Below are positions 8,970 to 16,708 of a stretch of DNA of 64,000 bases, piece after piece. Source of the stretch: CAVVAY01 sp963746465 (lineage in GTDB: Bacteria; Actinomycetota; Actinomycetes; JACCUZ01); the NCBI GenBank assembly GCA_963746465.1, contig CAVVAY010000013.1, forward strand, positions 623,821 to 687,820. The letters are read 5' to 3'. Both the position numbers and the translations under genes were made by a program. Below the pieces are notes generated by a model that made no database searches, was not told the origin of the DNA, and saw only the letters and a list, made by a program, of their open reading frames with translations. How positions within the stretch are numbered: position 1 is the first letter of the stretch; every line of letters begins with the position of its first letter.

Positions 8970-10270
8970 CAGGACCCTCCCGCGACCAGGTCGAGGCGGG
9001 CCCGTGCACCGGGCCGCAGGGCGCCGGCAGCCGCAGCGACCCGGTCGCCGGTGACGGCACCGAGCAGGCCGGGCAGCTCACCGATCAGGTCCGGCCGGCC
9101 CCGTTGCTGCTCGAACGCGGCCATCGCCAGGGTGCGGGACAGCACGTGGTCCTGACCCTGCAGCAGCGCCGAGCCGAGCCGGGCGCGCACCCGCTCCAGC
9201 TCGTCGTCCGGGACGCCGTCGGTGGCCACCCGGTCGAGCTCCTCGTCGACGGCGGCCACGACCCGGTCGCCCGGCACGTCGTCGGCGTGGTGCGCCTCGA
9301 TCAGGAAGGCGGTCGGGTTGCGCACGTCGAAGGCGTCCTCCATGAAGGCCAGGTGTGCGCCGACATCGCTGGCAACCCGATCCTGCTGCACCAAGCGCTT
9401 GCGCAGCCGTGAGGCGTCGCCGGTAGCCAGCACCGAGCTGAGCACGACGTAGGGCAGGTAGGCATCGAGGTCGTCGGGGTCGGGCACCCGCCAGCCGAGG
9501 GCGACCGCCGGTGCGGGCGCGAGCGGGTCGACCTGCTCGCTCCGACGCTCCGAGGTCGGTGCCGGCTCGTCGAAGTCGGGCCGCTGCGGGACGGTACGCC
9601 GGGGCACGTCGCCGAAGTGCTTCTGCACGAGGGCCATCGCGGTCTCGGGATCGACGTCGCCGCCGATGGCCAGCACGGCGTTGCCCGGCGCGTAGTAGCG
9701 GTCGAAGAAGTCGCGGGCGTCCTCGACGGTCGCGCTCTCGAGGTCCTCGAAGCCGCCGTAGCCGTTGTGCGCGTTGGGAAACGTCTCGAACAGCAGCGGC
9801 GGCAGGGTCAGCCAGGGGAACCCGCCGTACGGCTGGTTCAGCACGTTGACCCGGATCTCCTCCTTCACCACCGCGATCTGGTTCGCGAGGTTCTCCTCGT
9901 TCACCGCGGGAGACCGCATCCGGTCGGCCTCGAGGAACAGCGCTCGTTCGAGTGCGTTGGAGGGCAACGCCTCGTAGTAGTTCGTGTAGTCGAGACGGGT
10001 CGAGCCGTTCAGCGTGCCGCCCGAGGACTGCACGTACTTGACGTGGTCCATCTTCCCCAGCGACGCCGAGCCCTGGAACATCAGGTGCTCGAAGAGGTGC
10101 GCGAACCCGGTGCGTCCCTCGGGCTCGGACCGGATGCCCACGTCGTAGTAGACGGCGACGGCCACTACGGGCGCCGACCGGTCGGGAGCGAGCACGACGC
10201 GCAGCCCGTTGCGGAGGGTGGTCCGCTCGACGGCGTACGACGTGGCGGACGGTGCAACTGCTCGAGCCAT
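8969..10270 (-). CDS. M16-family zinc metallopeptidase, catalytic subunit
   Basis: 433 aa from ATG at 10270. The inverted zincin motif HLFEHLMFQGS lies near residue 60 and the third zinc ligand Glu is in the downstream helix (VVKEEIRVNVLNQPYGG). RYYAPGNAVLAIGGDVDPE is the typical end of the first M16 domain. The C-terminal M16 domain begins around residue 190 (PAVALGWRVPDPDDLDAYLPYVVLS). It is coupled by ATGA overlap to the non-catalytic paralogue, so the two probably form a heterodimer that degrades peptides. No signal peptide is visible. A longer frame upstream of 10270 is shadow of the alkyltransferase-like gene. Confidence 0.87.
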   Translation of the reverse strand: MARAVAPSATSYAVERTTLRNGLRVVLAPDRSAPVVAVAVYYDVGIRSEPEGRTGFAHLFEHLMFQGSASLGKMDHVKYVQSSGGTLNGSTRLDYTNYYEALPSNALERALFLEADRMRSPAVNEENLANQIAVVKEEIRVNVLNQPYGGFPWLTLPPLLFETFPNAHNGYGGFEDLESATVEDARDFFDRYYAPGNAVLAIGGDVDPETAMALVQKHFGDVPRRTVPQRPDFDEPAPTSERRSEQVDPLAPAPAVALGWRVPDPDDLDAYLPYVVLSSVLATGDASRLRKRLVQQDRVASDVGAHLAFMEDAFDVRNPTAFLIEAHHADDVPGDRVVAAVDEELDRVATDGVPDDELERVRARLGSALLQGQDHVLSRTLAMAAFEQQRGRPDLIGELPGLLGAVTGDRVAAAAGALRPGARARLDLVAGGS

Positions 10271-10299
10271 GCGGGCGACCGTACCTTTCCGGGATCGCC

Positions 10300-10626
10300 T
10301 CAGCCGGGCCGCCCGTCCCAGCGGGCGCGTCGCATGTCCACCCGCAACCCGTCCGGACGCAACGGGGTCGCCTCGGCCCGCAGGTTGTCCAGGCACTCGC
10401 TCTCCTTGCCGGGCGGCGGAGAGCCGTCGGCGTGGATCACCCGCCACCACGGCAGCTCCGCGTCGCTGCGCGACATCACCTGGCCGACCTGACGCGGCCC
10501 ACCGGCTCCCAGGAACTCGGCCACGTCGCCGTACGACATGACGCGACCTGGCGGTATCTGCAGGACGACGCCGATCACCTGCTCCTCGAACGGCAGGTCG
10601 GCCTCGGGGGTCACGCCGGACAGCAT
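10300..10626 (-). CDS. alkyltransferase-like (ATL) protein, MGMT fold without the reactive cysteine
   Basis: 108 aa, the size of a stand-alone MGMT DNA-binding domain. It shows the helix-turn-helix PPGRVMSYGDVAEFLGAGGPRQVGQVM with the arginine finger region, and the active-site loop reads PWWRVIHADG where methyltransferases have PCHRV. Tryptophan replaces the alkyl-accepting cysteine, which defines ATL proteins. These flip O6-alkylguanine out and flag it for nucleotide excision repair without removing the alkyl group. A homologue sits beside adnAB and moeZ in mycobacteria, so the position is conserved. Confidence 0.88.
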   Translation of the reverse strand: MLSGVTPEADLPFEEQVIGVVLQIPPGRVMSYGDVAEFLGAGGPRQVGQVMSRSDAELPWWRVIHADGSPPPGKESECLDNLRAEATPLRPDGLRVDMRRARWDGRPG

Positions 10627-10641
10627 CCCGCAGCGCTGCGG

Positions 10642-11244
10642 TCAGCCGAGCCGACCCGCGGCCGACGCCGACCCGAGCCAGGTGTGCGGAGCGCCTTCCC
10701 AGCACCAGCCGAGCCGCGGGCGGCCCTTGCTCACCCAGAGCGCGGGCACCCGCTTGTCGCCGCACCGCGAGGCCAGCATCGAGAAGCAGGTCGCCGACCG
10801 GAGCAGCCCGCCGTCCTGCAGCAGCAGCGCGAGTCCCTCGTCGAGGGTCAGCGGGGTGCGGCCGCTGGCCAGCAGCGGGGGAAGCACCTGCGCGGGGGGG
10901 ACGTCCAGCCACTCCCGGCCGGTCTCGGGGTCGACGAGCAGGTAGGGAGAGTCGGGGATCTTCACGTCGGCGGTGGGGCGGAACCGAGCCAGGTCGTCGG
11001 GCTCCATGGTGGTGAAGCCGTGCTTGCCGTTCATCGCGGTAAGCGCCACCAGCTGGTCGGCGGGCGCGAGCCCCGGGACCACGACGACGAATGACTGCTC
11101 GTCGAGCACGGCGGCCTGTTCGTGCAGGGCCGCGAGCGGCGGGACGGCGAGGCCCAGGCCGGCGAGCACGGCGACCTGGCGGTCGACCTCTGCGTGCGGA
11201 TCGGTCAGCGGGGCGGGCGTGGTGGTCTCAGCGGTGCGCGGCAC
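10642..11244 (-). CDS. DUF5701-family protein
   Basis: 200 aa from GTG at 11244, chosen because GAAGGG lies six bases before it. A TTG 12 codons upstream (11280) is also in frame. The protein contains DEQSFVVVVPGLAPADQLV, MNGKHGFTTMEPDDLARF, the conserved YLLVDPETGREWLDVPP and GDKRVPALWVSKGRPRLGWCWEGAPHTWLGSAS near the end. I recognise this as the actinobacterial DUF5701 family, whose members lie next to moeZ in several genomes. The biochemical function is unknown. No membrane segment or signal peptide is present. Confidence 0.75.
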   Translation of the reverse strand: MPRTAETTTPAPLTDPHAEVDRQVAVLAGLGLAVPPLAALHEQAAVLDEQSFVVVVPGLAPADQLVALTAMNGKHGFTTMEPDDLARFRPTADVKIPDSPYLLVDPETGREWLDVPPAQVLPPLLASGRTPLTLDEGLALLLQDGGLLRSATCFSMLASRCGDKRVPALWVSKGRPRLGWCWEGAPHTWLGSASAAGRLG

Positions 11245-11307
11245 GGGCGACCCTTCGTCCGGGAGCGGGCAGGATCCCAACGCATCCCACCCATCCCGAG
11301 TTCCCCA

Positions 11308-11357
11308 TGATCATGAAGGTTCGCATCCGCTCTTGGGGGGTGGATCTTTCATGATCA
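11308..11357. repeat. inverted repeat TGATCATGAA / TTCATGATCA
   Basis: Ten-base perfect arms at 11308-11317 and 11348-11357 are separated by 30 bases, in the 131 bp between two minus-strand genes. The arms contain a further self-complementary TGATCA/TCATGA core. It could act as a terminator for the downstream-reading DUF5701 unit or be a dispersed palindromic element. No T-run follows. Confidence 0.5.
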
Positions 11358-11375
11358 CCGGAAAGGGGCCGCCGG

Positions 11376-11699
11376 CTAGAGGTCGAAGCGGGCGCGGTCG
11401 GCCTCGGGCACCACGTCGACGAGGTCCGGGTGGCGCTGCAGGTACTCCTTCACGAACGGGCAGTACGGCAGCACGGCGACACCGCGGTCGCGCAGCGCGG
11501 TCAGCGCCTCGCGCACCAGCCGCGAACCGAGCCCCTGACCCTCGACGGCGTCGGACACCTCGGTGTGGGTGAACGCGTAGGCGTCGCCCTCGAGCCGGTA
11601 GGCCGCGAAACCGGCACGCTCTCCGCCCACCGAGATCTCGAACCGGTGCGCACCCGGGTTGTCGCGGACGCTGATGTCGTCCGAAGGCTCCGCAGTCAT
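11376..11699 (-). CDS. small GNAT-like N-acetyltransferase (YidJ/COG2388 type)
   Basis: 107 aa from ATG at 11699, overlapping the moeZ stop by four bases (ATGA). The fold signature is short: FEISVGGERAGFAAYRLEG, then FTHTEVSDAVEGQGLGSRLVREALTALRDRG (the acetyl-CoA pyrophosphate loop is EGQGLGSRLV) and VLPYCPFVKEYLQRHPDLVDVVP. These are the hallmarks of the minimal acetyltransferases found in bacteria and in human GTLF3B-type proteins. The substrate is unknown. Co-transcription with moeZ is likely from the overlap. Confidence 0.85.
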   Translation of the reverse strand: MTAEPSDDISVRDNPGAHRFEISVGGERAGFAAYRLEGDAYAFTHTEVSDAVEGQGLGSRLVREALTALRDRGVAVLPYCPFVKEYLQRHPDLVDVVPEADRARFDL

Positions 11700-12886
11700 C
11701 AGTACGTCGGGAGGCTGGGGTCGATCTGGTTCGCCCAGGCGATCACGCCACCACCGACGTGCACCGCGTCGGAGAACCCTGCGCCCTTGAGCACCGCGAG
11801 CGTCTCGGCCGACCGGGCACCGGTCTTGCAGTGCAGCACCACCGGCTTGTCCTGCGGCAGGTCGGCGAGCACCTCGCCGGACAGGATGCGGTCCTTCGGG
11901 ATCAGCGTCGCACCCGGGATCGACACGATCTCGAACTCGTTCGGCTCGCGCACGTCGACCAGGTAGAAGTCCTTGCCGGCGTCCATCATCGCCTTGAGGT
12001 CCTTGACCGAGATCGTCGAGCCCTTGGCCGCCTCGGCCGCCTCCTCGCTGATCGTGCCGCAGAACGCCTCGTAGTCGATCAGCCCGGTCTCCAGGGTGAT
12101 CTCCGGGTTCTTGCCGCACACCGGGCACTCGGGGTCCTTGCGGACCTTCACCGAGCGGTAGGTCATCTCCAGCGCGTCGTAGACCATCAGCCGGCCGACC
12201 AGCGGGTCGCCGATGCCGGTGATGAGCTTGATCGCCTCGTTGACCTGGATCGAGCCGATCGACGCGCACAGCACGCCGAGCACGCCGCCCTCGGCGCAGG
12301 ACGGCACCATGCCGGGGGGCGGGGGCTCCGGGTAGAGGCAGCGGTAGCACGGCCCGTTCTCGGCCCAGAACACCGAGGCCTGGCCGTCGAAGCGGTAGAT
12401 CGAGCCCCACACGTAGGGCTTGCCGAGCAGCACGGCCGCGTCGTTGACCAGGTAGCGGGTCGCGAAGTTGTCAGTGCCGTCGACGATCAGGTCGTACGGC
12501 TGGAAGATCTCGAAGACGTTCGAGGAGTCGAGCCGCTCCTCGTGCAGGACGACCTCGACGAAGGGGTTGGCCTCCTCGATCGACTCCTTGGCGCTGATCG
12601 CCTTCGACTTCCCGATGTCGGACTGGCCGTGGATGATCTGGCGCTGCAGGTTCGACTCGTCGACGACGTCGAAGTCGATGATCCCCAGCGTGCCCACACC
12701 GGCGGCGGCCAGGTACAGCAGCGCGGGCGAGCCGAGGCCGCCGGCACCGACCACCAAGACCTTGGCGTTCTTCAGCCGCTTCTGGCCGGTCATGCCGACG
12801 TCCGGGATGATCAGGTGGCGCGAGTAGCGGCGCACCTCGTCGACGGTGAGCTCGCTGGCGGGCTCGACGAGCGCTGGCAATGACAC
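11699..12886 (-). CDS. moeZ: MoeZ: adenylyltransferase/sulfurtransferase (ThiF/MoeB domain plus rhodanese domain)
   Basis: 395 aa. The N-terminal ThiF/MoeB adenylation domain shows VLVVGAGGLGSPALLYLAAAG (about residues 45-65), RQIIHGQSDIG and VDGTDNFATRYLVND. Two CxxC zinc pairs are visible (CYRC and CPVCGKNPE). The C-terminal rhodanese domain has FYLVDVREPNEFEIVSIPGA and the persulfide cysteine in VVLHCKTGARSAE. MoeZ activates C-termini of ubiquitin-like sulfur carriers (MoaD, ThiS, CysO) by adenylation and then thiocarboxylation for molybdopterin, thiazole and cysteine synthesis. Its place near adnAB matches mycobacteria. A small acetyltransferase is coupled downstream. Confidence 0.92.
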   Translation of the reverse strand: MSLPALVEPASELTVDEVRRYSRHLIIPDVGMTGQKRLKNAKVLVVGAGGLGSPALLYLAAAGVGTLGIIDFDVVDESNLQRQIIHGQSDIGKSKAISAKESIEEANPFVEVVLHEERLDSSNVFEIFQPYDLIVDGTDNFATRYLVNDAAVLLGKPYVWGSIYRFDGQASVFWAENGPCYRCLYPEPPPPGMVPSCAEGGVLGVLCASIGSIQVNEAIKLITGIGDPLVGRLMVYDALEMTYRSVKVRKDPECPVCGKNPEITLETGLIDYEAFCGTISEEAAEAAKGSTISVKDLKAMMDAGKDFYLVDVREPNEFEIVSIPGATLIPKDRILSGEVLADLPQDKPVVLHCKTGARSAETLAVLKGAGFSDAVHVGGGVIAWANQIDPSLPTY

Positions 12887-12975
12887 GGGACGCGGCCTCC
12901 GGGTCGGCGGTTCGGGAACCCCTAGTGAACCTCCTCCGGCCCCAGGACCATTCCCCGCCTGTCAGCATGTGGGAC

Positions 12976-13662
12976 ATGCGCCCCGTGGTCGGCATCACGT
13001 CGTACGTCGAGCAGGCACGCTGGGGTGTCTGGGACGTCCCCGCCGCGGTCCTGCCGTTCCGGTACGTGGAGCGCGTCGAGGCCGCGGGCGCGACCGCGGT
13101 GCTGCTGCCGCCCTCGGCCGCCTCGGACACCGCCGTGCTGGACCGCCTGGACGCCGTCGTCTTCGCCGGCGGCGCGGACCTTGACCCTGCGCTCTACCAC
13201 CAGCCGCCGCACGCCGAGACCAAAGGCCTGCGCCCCGAGCGGGACGCCTCCGAGGTGCCGCTGATGCAGGCGGCGCTGGACCGGGACCTGCCGGTGCTGG
13301 GCATCTGCCGCGGCATGCAGGTGATGTCGGTGGTCAGCGGCGGCACGCTGGTGCAGCACCTGCCGGACGCCGTGGGGCACGAGCGGCACCGGCCCTCCCC
13401 CGGGGTCTACGGGCTGCACGACGTGCGGCTCGAGCCGGGGTCGCTGGCGTACCGGCTGCTCGGGGACAGGGTGAGCGTGCCGTCGTACCACCACCAGGGG
13501 CTCGAGTCGCCCGGCTCGCTGACCGTGACCGGCTGGGCCGACGACGACTCGCCGGAGGTCGTCGAGGTCCCGGAGCACCGGTTCGCCCTCGGGGTCCTGT
13601 GGCATCCAGAGGCCAGCGACGACCCCCGGCTGTTCGAGGCGCTGGTGGCAGCGGCCGAGTAG
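12976..13662 (+). CDS. class I glutamine amidotransferase-like gamma-glutamyl hydrolase (PuuD-like)
   Basis: 228 aa beginning MRPVVGITSYVE, the usual start of this family. An in-frame ATG three codons earlier (12967) is the alternative. VVFAGGADLDPALY forms the oxyanion region, the catalytic Cys is in VLGICRGMQVMSV and the His-Glu pair is in LGVLWHPEAS. The family includes PuuD, which removes glutamate from gamma-glutamyl-GABA. In M. tuberculosis a homologue (Rv2859c) lies in the glnA4 cluster. Here it is 2 kb upstream of the GntR gene of such a cluster, so a shared pathway is plausible but not shown. No promoter palindrome of the cluster is found in front of it. Confidence 0.85.
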   Translation: MRPVVGITSYVEQARWGVWDVPAAVLPFRYVERVEAAGATAVLLPPSAASDTAVLDRLDAVVFAGGADLDPALYHQPPHAETKGLRPERDASEVPLMQAALDRDLPVLGICRGMQVMSVVSGGTLVQHLPDAVGHERHRPSPGVYGLHDVRLEPGSLAYRLLGDRVSVPSYHHQGLESPGSLTVTGWADDDSPEVVEVPEHRFALGVLWHPEASDDPRLFEALVAAAE

Positions 13663-13714
13663 CCGCGCTGGTTGGCCGCAACCGACCGGCGCACCATCCG
13701 AGAGGGGACCGTTC

Positions 13715-14122
13715 ATGAGCGACAATCCGTTCGACGCCGACCTGGCAATCACTCACATCCTGGTCGTCAGCGACATCGCACGGTCCCGCCACTTCTGGGT
13801 CGACGTGCTGGGCGCCGAGCTCTACCGCGAGTACGGCGGCACCAGCGTCGTCCTCACCTTCGCCGGGAGCTGGCTCCTGCTGGTGACCGGAGGCGGTCCG
13901 ACCGCCGACAAGCCTGACGTCACCTTCGCTCCCCCGCACGACCGGGTGACGGTCAGCCACGCCATGACCCTGCGCGTCGCAGACTGCCAGCGGTCGTACG
14001 TCGCGTTGCTGGCGCGCGGTGCGACCTTCCTGACCCCGCCCGTCGACCACGGTGCCGAGATCCGATGCTTCCTGCGCGACCCGGACGGTCACCTGGTCGA
14101 GCTGTCGCAGGCCGTGGGGTGA
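13715..14122 (+). CDS. VOC (glyoxalase/bleomycin-resistance fold) protein
   Basis: 135 aa from ATG with GAGAGGGG ten bases upstream. One vicinal-oxygen-chelate domain pair is seen: ITHILVVSDIARSRHFWVDVLGAELYREYGG, then TLRVADCQRSYVALLARGATFLTPP and CFLRDPDGHLVELSQA. His in ITHI and Glu in LVELSQ occupy metal-ligand positions. The substrate is unknown. The stop overlaps the GTG start of the downstream methyltransferase by four bases. Confidence 0.85.
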   Translation: MSDNPFDADLAITHILVVSDIARSRHFWVDVLGAELYREYGGTSVVLTFAGSWLLLVTGGGPTADKPDVTFAPPHDRVTVSHAMTLRVADCQRSYVALLARGATFLTPPVDHGAEIRCFLRDPDGHLVELSQAVG

Positions 14123-14772
14123 AGCCCTACCTGCTGCTGCGCGCGGCCGACCTCGTGGCCGAGCGACCAGGCGGCGAGGTCGACGACGTGCACTTCACCG
14201 AGGCGCTCGCCGAGTCGGTGATCGCGGACACGACGAAGGTCGGCGACCGGGTGCTGGACCCGTTCGCGGGCTACGGGACGACCCTGGCGGTGGCCGAGCG
14301 GATGGGCCGCAAGGCGATCGGCGTGGAGCTGCTGGCCGAGCACGTCGAGCACGTACGAGCCCGTACGGCGGGGCGGGCCCGGGTGCTGCACGGCGATGCC
14401 CGCCGACTGGCCGAGCTGGTCGATGGCCCCGTCGACCTGGTGCTCACCTCGCCGCCGTACATGACCACGGTCCGGCACCCCGAGAACCCGCTCACCGGGT
14501 ACGCCACCGACGACGGCGACTACCCGACGTACCTGCGCGAGCTGGGCTCGGTCTTCGGCCAGGCCGCCACCCTGCTGCGGCCCGGTGGGCACGCGGTCGT
14601 CAACGTCGCCAACGTCGTGGCCGACGGGCACGTCACGCCGTTGGCCTGGGACGTGGGCCGGGTCGTCTCCGAGCACCTCACCTTCCTCGGCGAGACGTTC
14701 CTGTGCTGGGACGAGCACCCGCCCGGCCTGGCCGGTGACTACCTGCTCTGGTTCGTGCGGCCGGCGGACTGA
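14119..14772 (+). CDS. DNA methyltransferase of the N4/N6 (TSPPY) type, solitary
   Basis: 217 aa from GTG at 14119, coupled to the VOC gene by a GTGA overlap. Order of motifs: DDVHFTEALAESVI, VLDPFAGYGTTLAVAERMG (SAM-binding FxGxG), AIGVELLAEHVEHV, LVLTSPPYMTTVRHPENPL (catalytic TSPPY) and LLRPGGHAVVNVAN. The arrangement with FxGxG before TSPPY is that of gamma/alpha-class aminomethyltransferases acting on adenine N6 or cytosine N4. No restriction gene or specificity subunit is adjacent. The protein is small and appears to lack a separate target-recognition domain, so it could be an orphan DNA methylase or modify another substrate. Confidence 0.82.
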   Translation: MKPYLLLRAADLVAERPGGEVDDVHFTEALAESVIADTTKVGDRVLDPFAGYGTTLAVAERMGRKAIGVELLAEHVEHVRARTAGRARVLHGDARRLAELVDGPVDLVLTSPPYMTTVRHPENPLTGYATDDGDYPTYLRELGSVFGQAATLLRPGGHAVVNVANVVADGHVTPLAWDVGRVVSEHLTFLGETFLCWDEHPPGLAGDYLLWFVRPAD

Positions 14773-15113
14773 TGGTCATCGTCGACGACGTGCGCGCGCT
14801 GGCGGAGACCCTCCCGCGCAGCTACGAGGTGCTGGTCCGGGACCGGGTGAAGTTCCGGGTCGGGTCGATGGTCTACGTCGCCTTCTCGCACGACGAGCAG
14901 ACGATGGGCTTCGCCTTCCCCAGGGAGGAGCGGGCCGCGCTGGTGGCCGCCGAGCCGGAGAAGTTCCTGCTGCCGCCGGAGTCGGACCTGCGGTTCAACT
15001 GGGTGGTCGTCCGGCTCGCCGCGATCGACCAGGCCGAGATGGAGGAGCTGGTCCTGGGCGCCTGGCGGATGGTGGTGCCGAAGAAGGTCGCTCGCGAGCG
15101 CCTCGGCGACTGA
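14772..15113 (+). CDS. MmcQ/YjbR-family protein
   Basis: 113 aa, start overlapping the methyltransferase stop by one base (TGATG). It shows the CyaY-like MmcQ/YjbR pattern: DDVRALAETLPRSYE, FRVGSMVYVAFS, MGFAFPREERAALVAAEPEKFLLP, RFNWVVVRL and the C-terminal LVLGAWRMVVPKKVARERL. The fold binds nucleic acid in some members, but no activity is established. Probably co-transcribed with the two genes before it. Confidence 0.85.
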   Translation: MVIVDDVRALAETLPRSYEVLVRDRVKFRVGSMVYVAFSHDEQTMGFAFPREERAALVAAEPEKFLLPPESDLRFNWVVVRLAAIDQAEMEELVLGAWRMVVPKKVARERLGD

Positions 15114-15122
15114 GGCCGTCGG

Positions 15123-15722
15123 TCAGGTCGGCGCGTCCGCCGCCGCGAAGGCCGGGCCGTGCCCGGGAACGAGCGTGTCCGCAACCCCGAGCAGCAGCCG
15201 CCGGGACGCGGCCAGCACGTCGGCGTCCGGCGCGTACGGGTCCGCCACCGGGCCGTCCGGGCGCCACCAGGCGTGGGTAAAGGCGAGCACGCCGTCTGCG
15301 GTGCCGACCAGGGTGGAGATGTCCTCCGGGGTGTGGCCCGGTGTGCGCACCAGCCGCACCGACGGCGACAGCTCCAGCCCGTGGGCGTCACGACTCGTCC
15401 AGAGGTCGCCCTCGTACACGGCCCAGTGGTCGTGCACCCGCGCGTGCGGGAACAGCGCGATGTTGACGGTGTGGTCGGGATGGTGGTGGCTGACCACCAC
15501 GTCGGTGACCTCCTCGGCCCCCACGCCCAGCCGGCCGAGCGACGCGAGCAGGGCGGAGCGGTCCGCGACCAGTCCTGGGTCGACCACCAGGATCAGGTCA
15601 CCCTCGCGGACCAGGCCGATCGTGCTGCCGACGTGCTGCCCGTCCTCCGCCTGGCGGACGTAGCCCTCGTGCACGACGTGGGCGACGGCGGTGCGTTCAC
15701 GGGGCAGCAGGTCGACGGTCAC
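15123..15722 (-). CDS. MBL-fold metallo-hydrolase (MBLAC1-like)
   Basis: 199 aa from GTG. The metallo-beta-lactamase signature VVVSHHHPDHTVNIALFP supplies HxHxDH, followed by VRLVRTPGHTPEDISTLV (third His), a later Asp region and LVPGHGPAF (last His). LILVVDPGLVADR is the conserved second strand. Size and lack of extra domains match MBLAC1-type hydrolases. The substrate is unknown. Convergent to the MmcQ gene with a 9 bp gap. Confidence 0.85.
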   Translation of the reverse strand: MTVDLLPRERTAVAHVVHEGYVRQAEDGQHVGSTIGLVREGDLILVVDPGLVADRSALLASLGRLGVGAEEVTDVVVSHHHPDHTVNIALFPHARVHDHWAVYEGDLWTSRDAHGLELSPSVRLVRTPGHTPEDISTLVGTADGVLAFTHAWWRPDGPVADPYAPDADVLAASRRLLLGVADTLVPGHGPAFAAADAPT

Positions 15723-15768
15723 CCGCAGAGTCTGCCCTCTCCGGCCGCGCGGCCCAGCTGAGCGGGCC

Positions 15769-15774
15769 TACGCT
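15769..15774 (+). promoter_or_regulatory. -10 box TACGCT of the gntR gene, leaderless arrangement
   Basis: TACGCT ends seven bases before the ATG at 15782. This spacing puts the transcription start at or next to the start codon, as in actinobacterial leaderless mRNAs. No Shine-Dalgarno sequence is present. Confidence 0.5.
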
Positions 15775-15781
15775 CGGCGCC

Positions 15782-16603
15782 ATGCCGGGCAACCTGGACG
15801 ACCTGCTCGGGTCGGCCCCAGACCTCGGCCGACCGTCGAGCCTGCCGGCGCACGCGCGCATCGAGCAGTGGCTGATGGCCGCGATCGACGACGGCACCCT
15901 CGAGGTCGGCCACAAGCTGCCCCGCGAGGAGGTGCTGGCGGCCGGCCTGGGCGTCAGCCGGATGACCCTGCGACAGGCCCTGTCTGCCCTGGATGCCCAC
16001 GGTGCCCTGGTCCGCCGCCCCGGCCGGCAGGGTGGCACCTTCGTGGCCCAGCCGAAGATCGTCTGCGACCTGACCGGGCTGGCCGGCTTCACCGAGCAGA
16101 TGCGCCGGGCGCACGTCCGGGCCGGCGCCCGGATGATCAGCGCGACCACCCGGGCCGCGAGCGGAGCCGAGCTGCGGGCCCTCGGCCTGGACCGTGGCCA
16201 GCGTGTGCACGAGGTGGTGCGGGTGCGGTCGGCCAACCGGGAGCCGCTGGCCATCGAGCAGGCCTGCTTCCCTGCGACGCTCTTCCCCGACCTGCTCGAG
16301 CACCGGCTGACCGGATCGCTCTACCGGCTGCTCGAGAAGGAGTACGACCTCATGCCGCACACGGCGTCCGAGGTGCTGGAGCCGGTCATCGCCTCGGCCG
16401 AGCAGGCAGACCTGCTTCGCGTGGCCGACGGCAGCCCGCTGATGCTCATCGAGCGCACCGCGTTCACCGTGTCCGGCGCCGCAGTCGAGTACGCCCACGA
16501 CGTGTTCCGTGCCGACCGCACCCGGATCACCGTGCGTACCGGTCTGGGCCAGGCGGCCCGCAGCGAGATGGCCGCCGACGGAGACGTGGCATCCGCCGGC
16601 TGA
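15782..16603 (+). CDS. GntR-family transcriptional regulator, HutC subfamily (UTRA domain)
   Basis: 273 aa. The winged helix is at residues 25-95 (LPAHARIEQWLMAAIDDGTL, LPREEVLAAGLGVSRMTLRQ, LSALDAHGALVRRPGRQG). The UTRA ligand-binding domain follows from about residue 105 (GFTEQMRRAHVRAGARMISA, IEQACFPATLFPDLLE, TASEVLEPVIASAEQADLL, LMLIERTAFTVSGAAVEYAHDVF). HutC-type regulators usually bind palindromes with a GTCTAGAC core. Two such palindromes lie in the divergent promoters 3.4 and 6.3 kb downstream, so this is the likely local regulator of the amine catabolic genes. Its own upstream region lacks the palindrome. Confidence 0.88.
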   Translation: MPGNLDDLLGSAPDLGRPSSLPAHARIEQWLMAAIDDGTLEVGHKLPREEVLAAGLGVSRMTLRQALSALDAHGALVRRPGRQGGTFVAQPKIVCDLTGLAGFTEQMRRAHVRAGARMISATTRAASGAELRALGLDRGQRVHEVVRVRSANREPLAIEQACFPATLFPDLLEHRLTGSLYRLLEKEYDLMPHTASEVLEPVIASAEQADLLRVADGSPLMLIERTAFTVSGAAVEYAHDVFRADRTRITVRTGLGQAARSEMAADGDVASAG

Positions 16604-16609
16604 CCACGG

Positions 16610-16682
16610 GACACAAACGGTGCTGCTGCGCACTCTGGGGCGAGCTGTTCGTCGCGCACGTCTCGCATGCCCCGTTTGTGTC
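16610..16682. terminator. inverted repeat between convergent genes
   Basis: Perfect 11-base arms GACACAAACGG (16610-16620) and CCGTTTGTGTC (16672-16682) enclose 51 bases. The repeat lies between the stop of the GntR gene and the stop of the convergent oxidoreductase. It may be a bidirectional terminator, or a remnant of a small mobile palindrome given the long loop and A/T-richer arms. Confidence 0.4.
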
Positions 16683-16708
16683 GCTGAGTCAGCACCCGTG
16701 TGCCGGCG

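Noticed and set aside
12976..13662. Assigning the PuuD-like gene firmly to the amine regulon
   Set aside because: No GGTCTAGACC site precedes it, and three unrelated genes plus an opposite-strand gene lie between it and the GntR gene.
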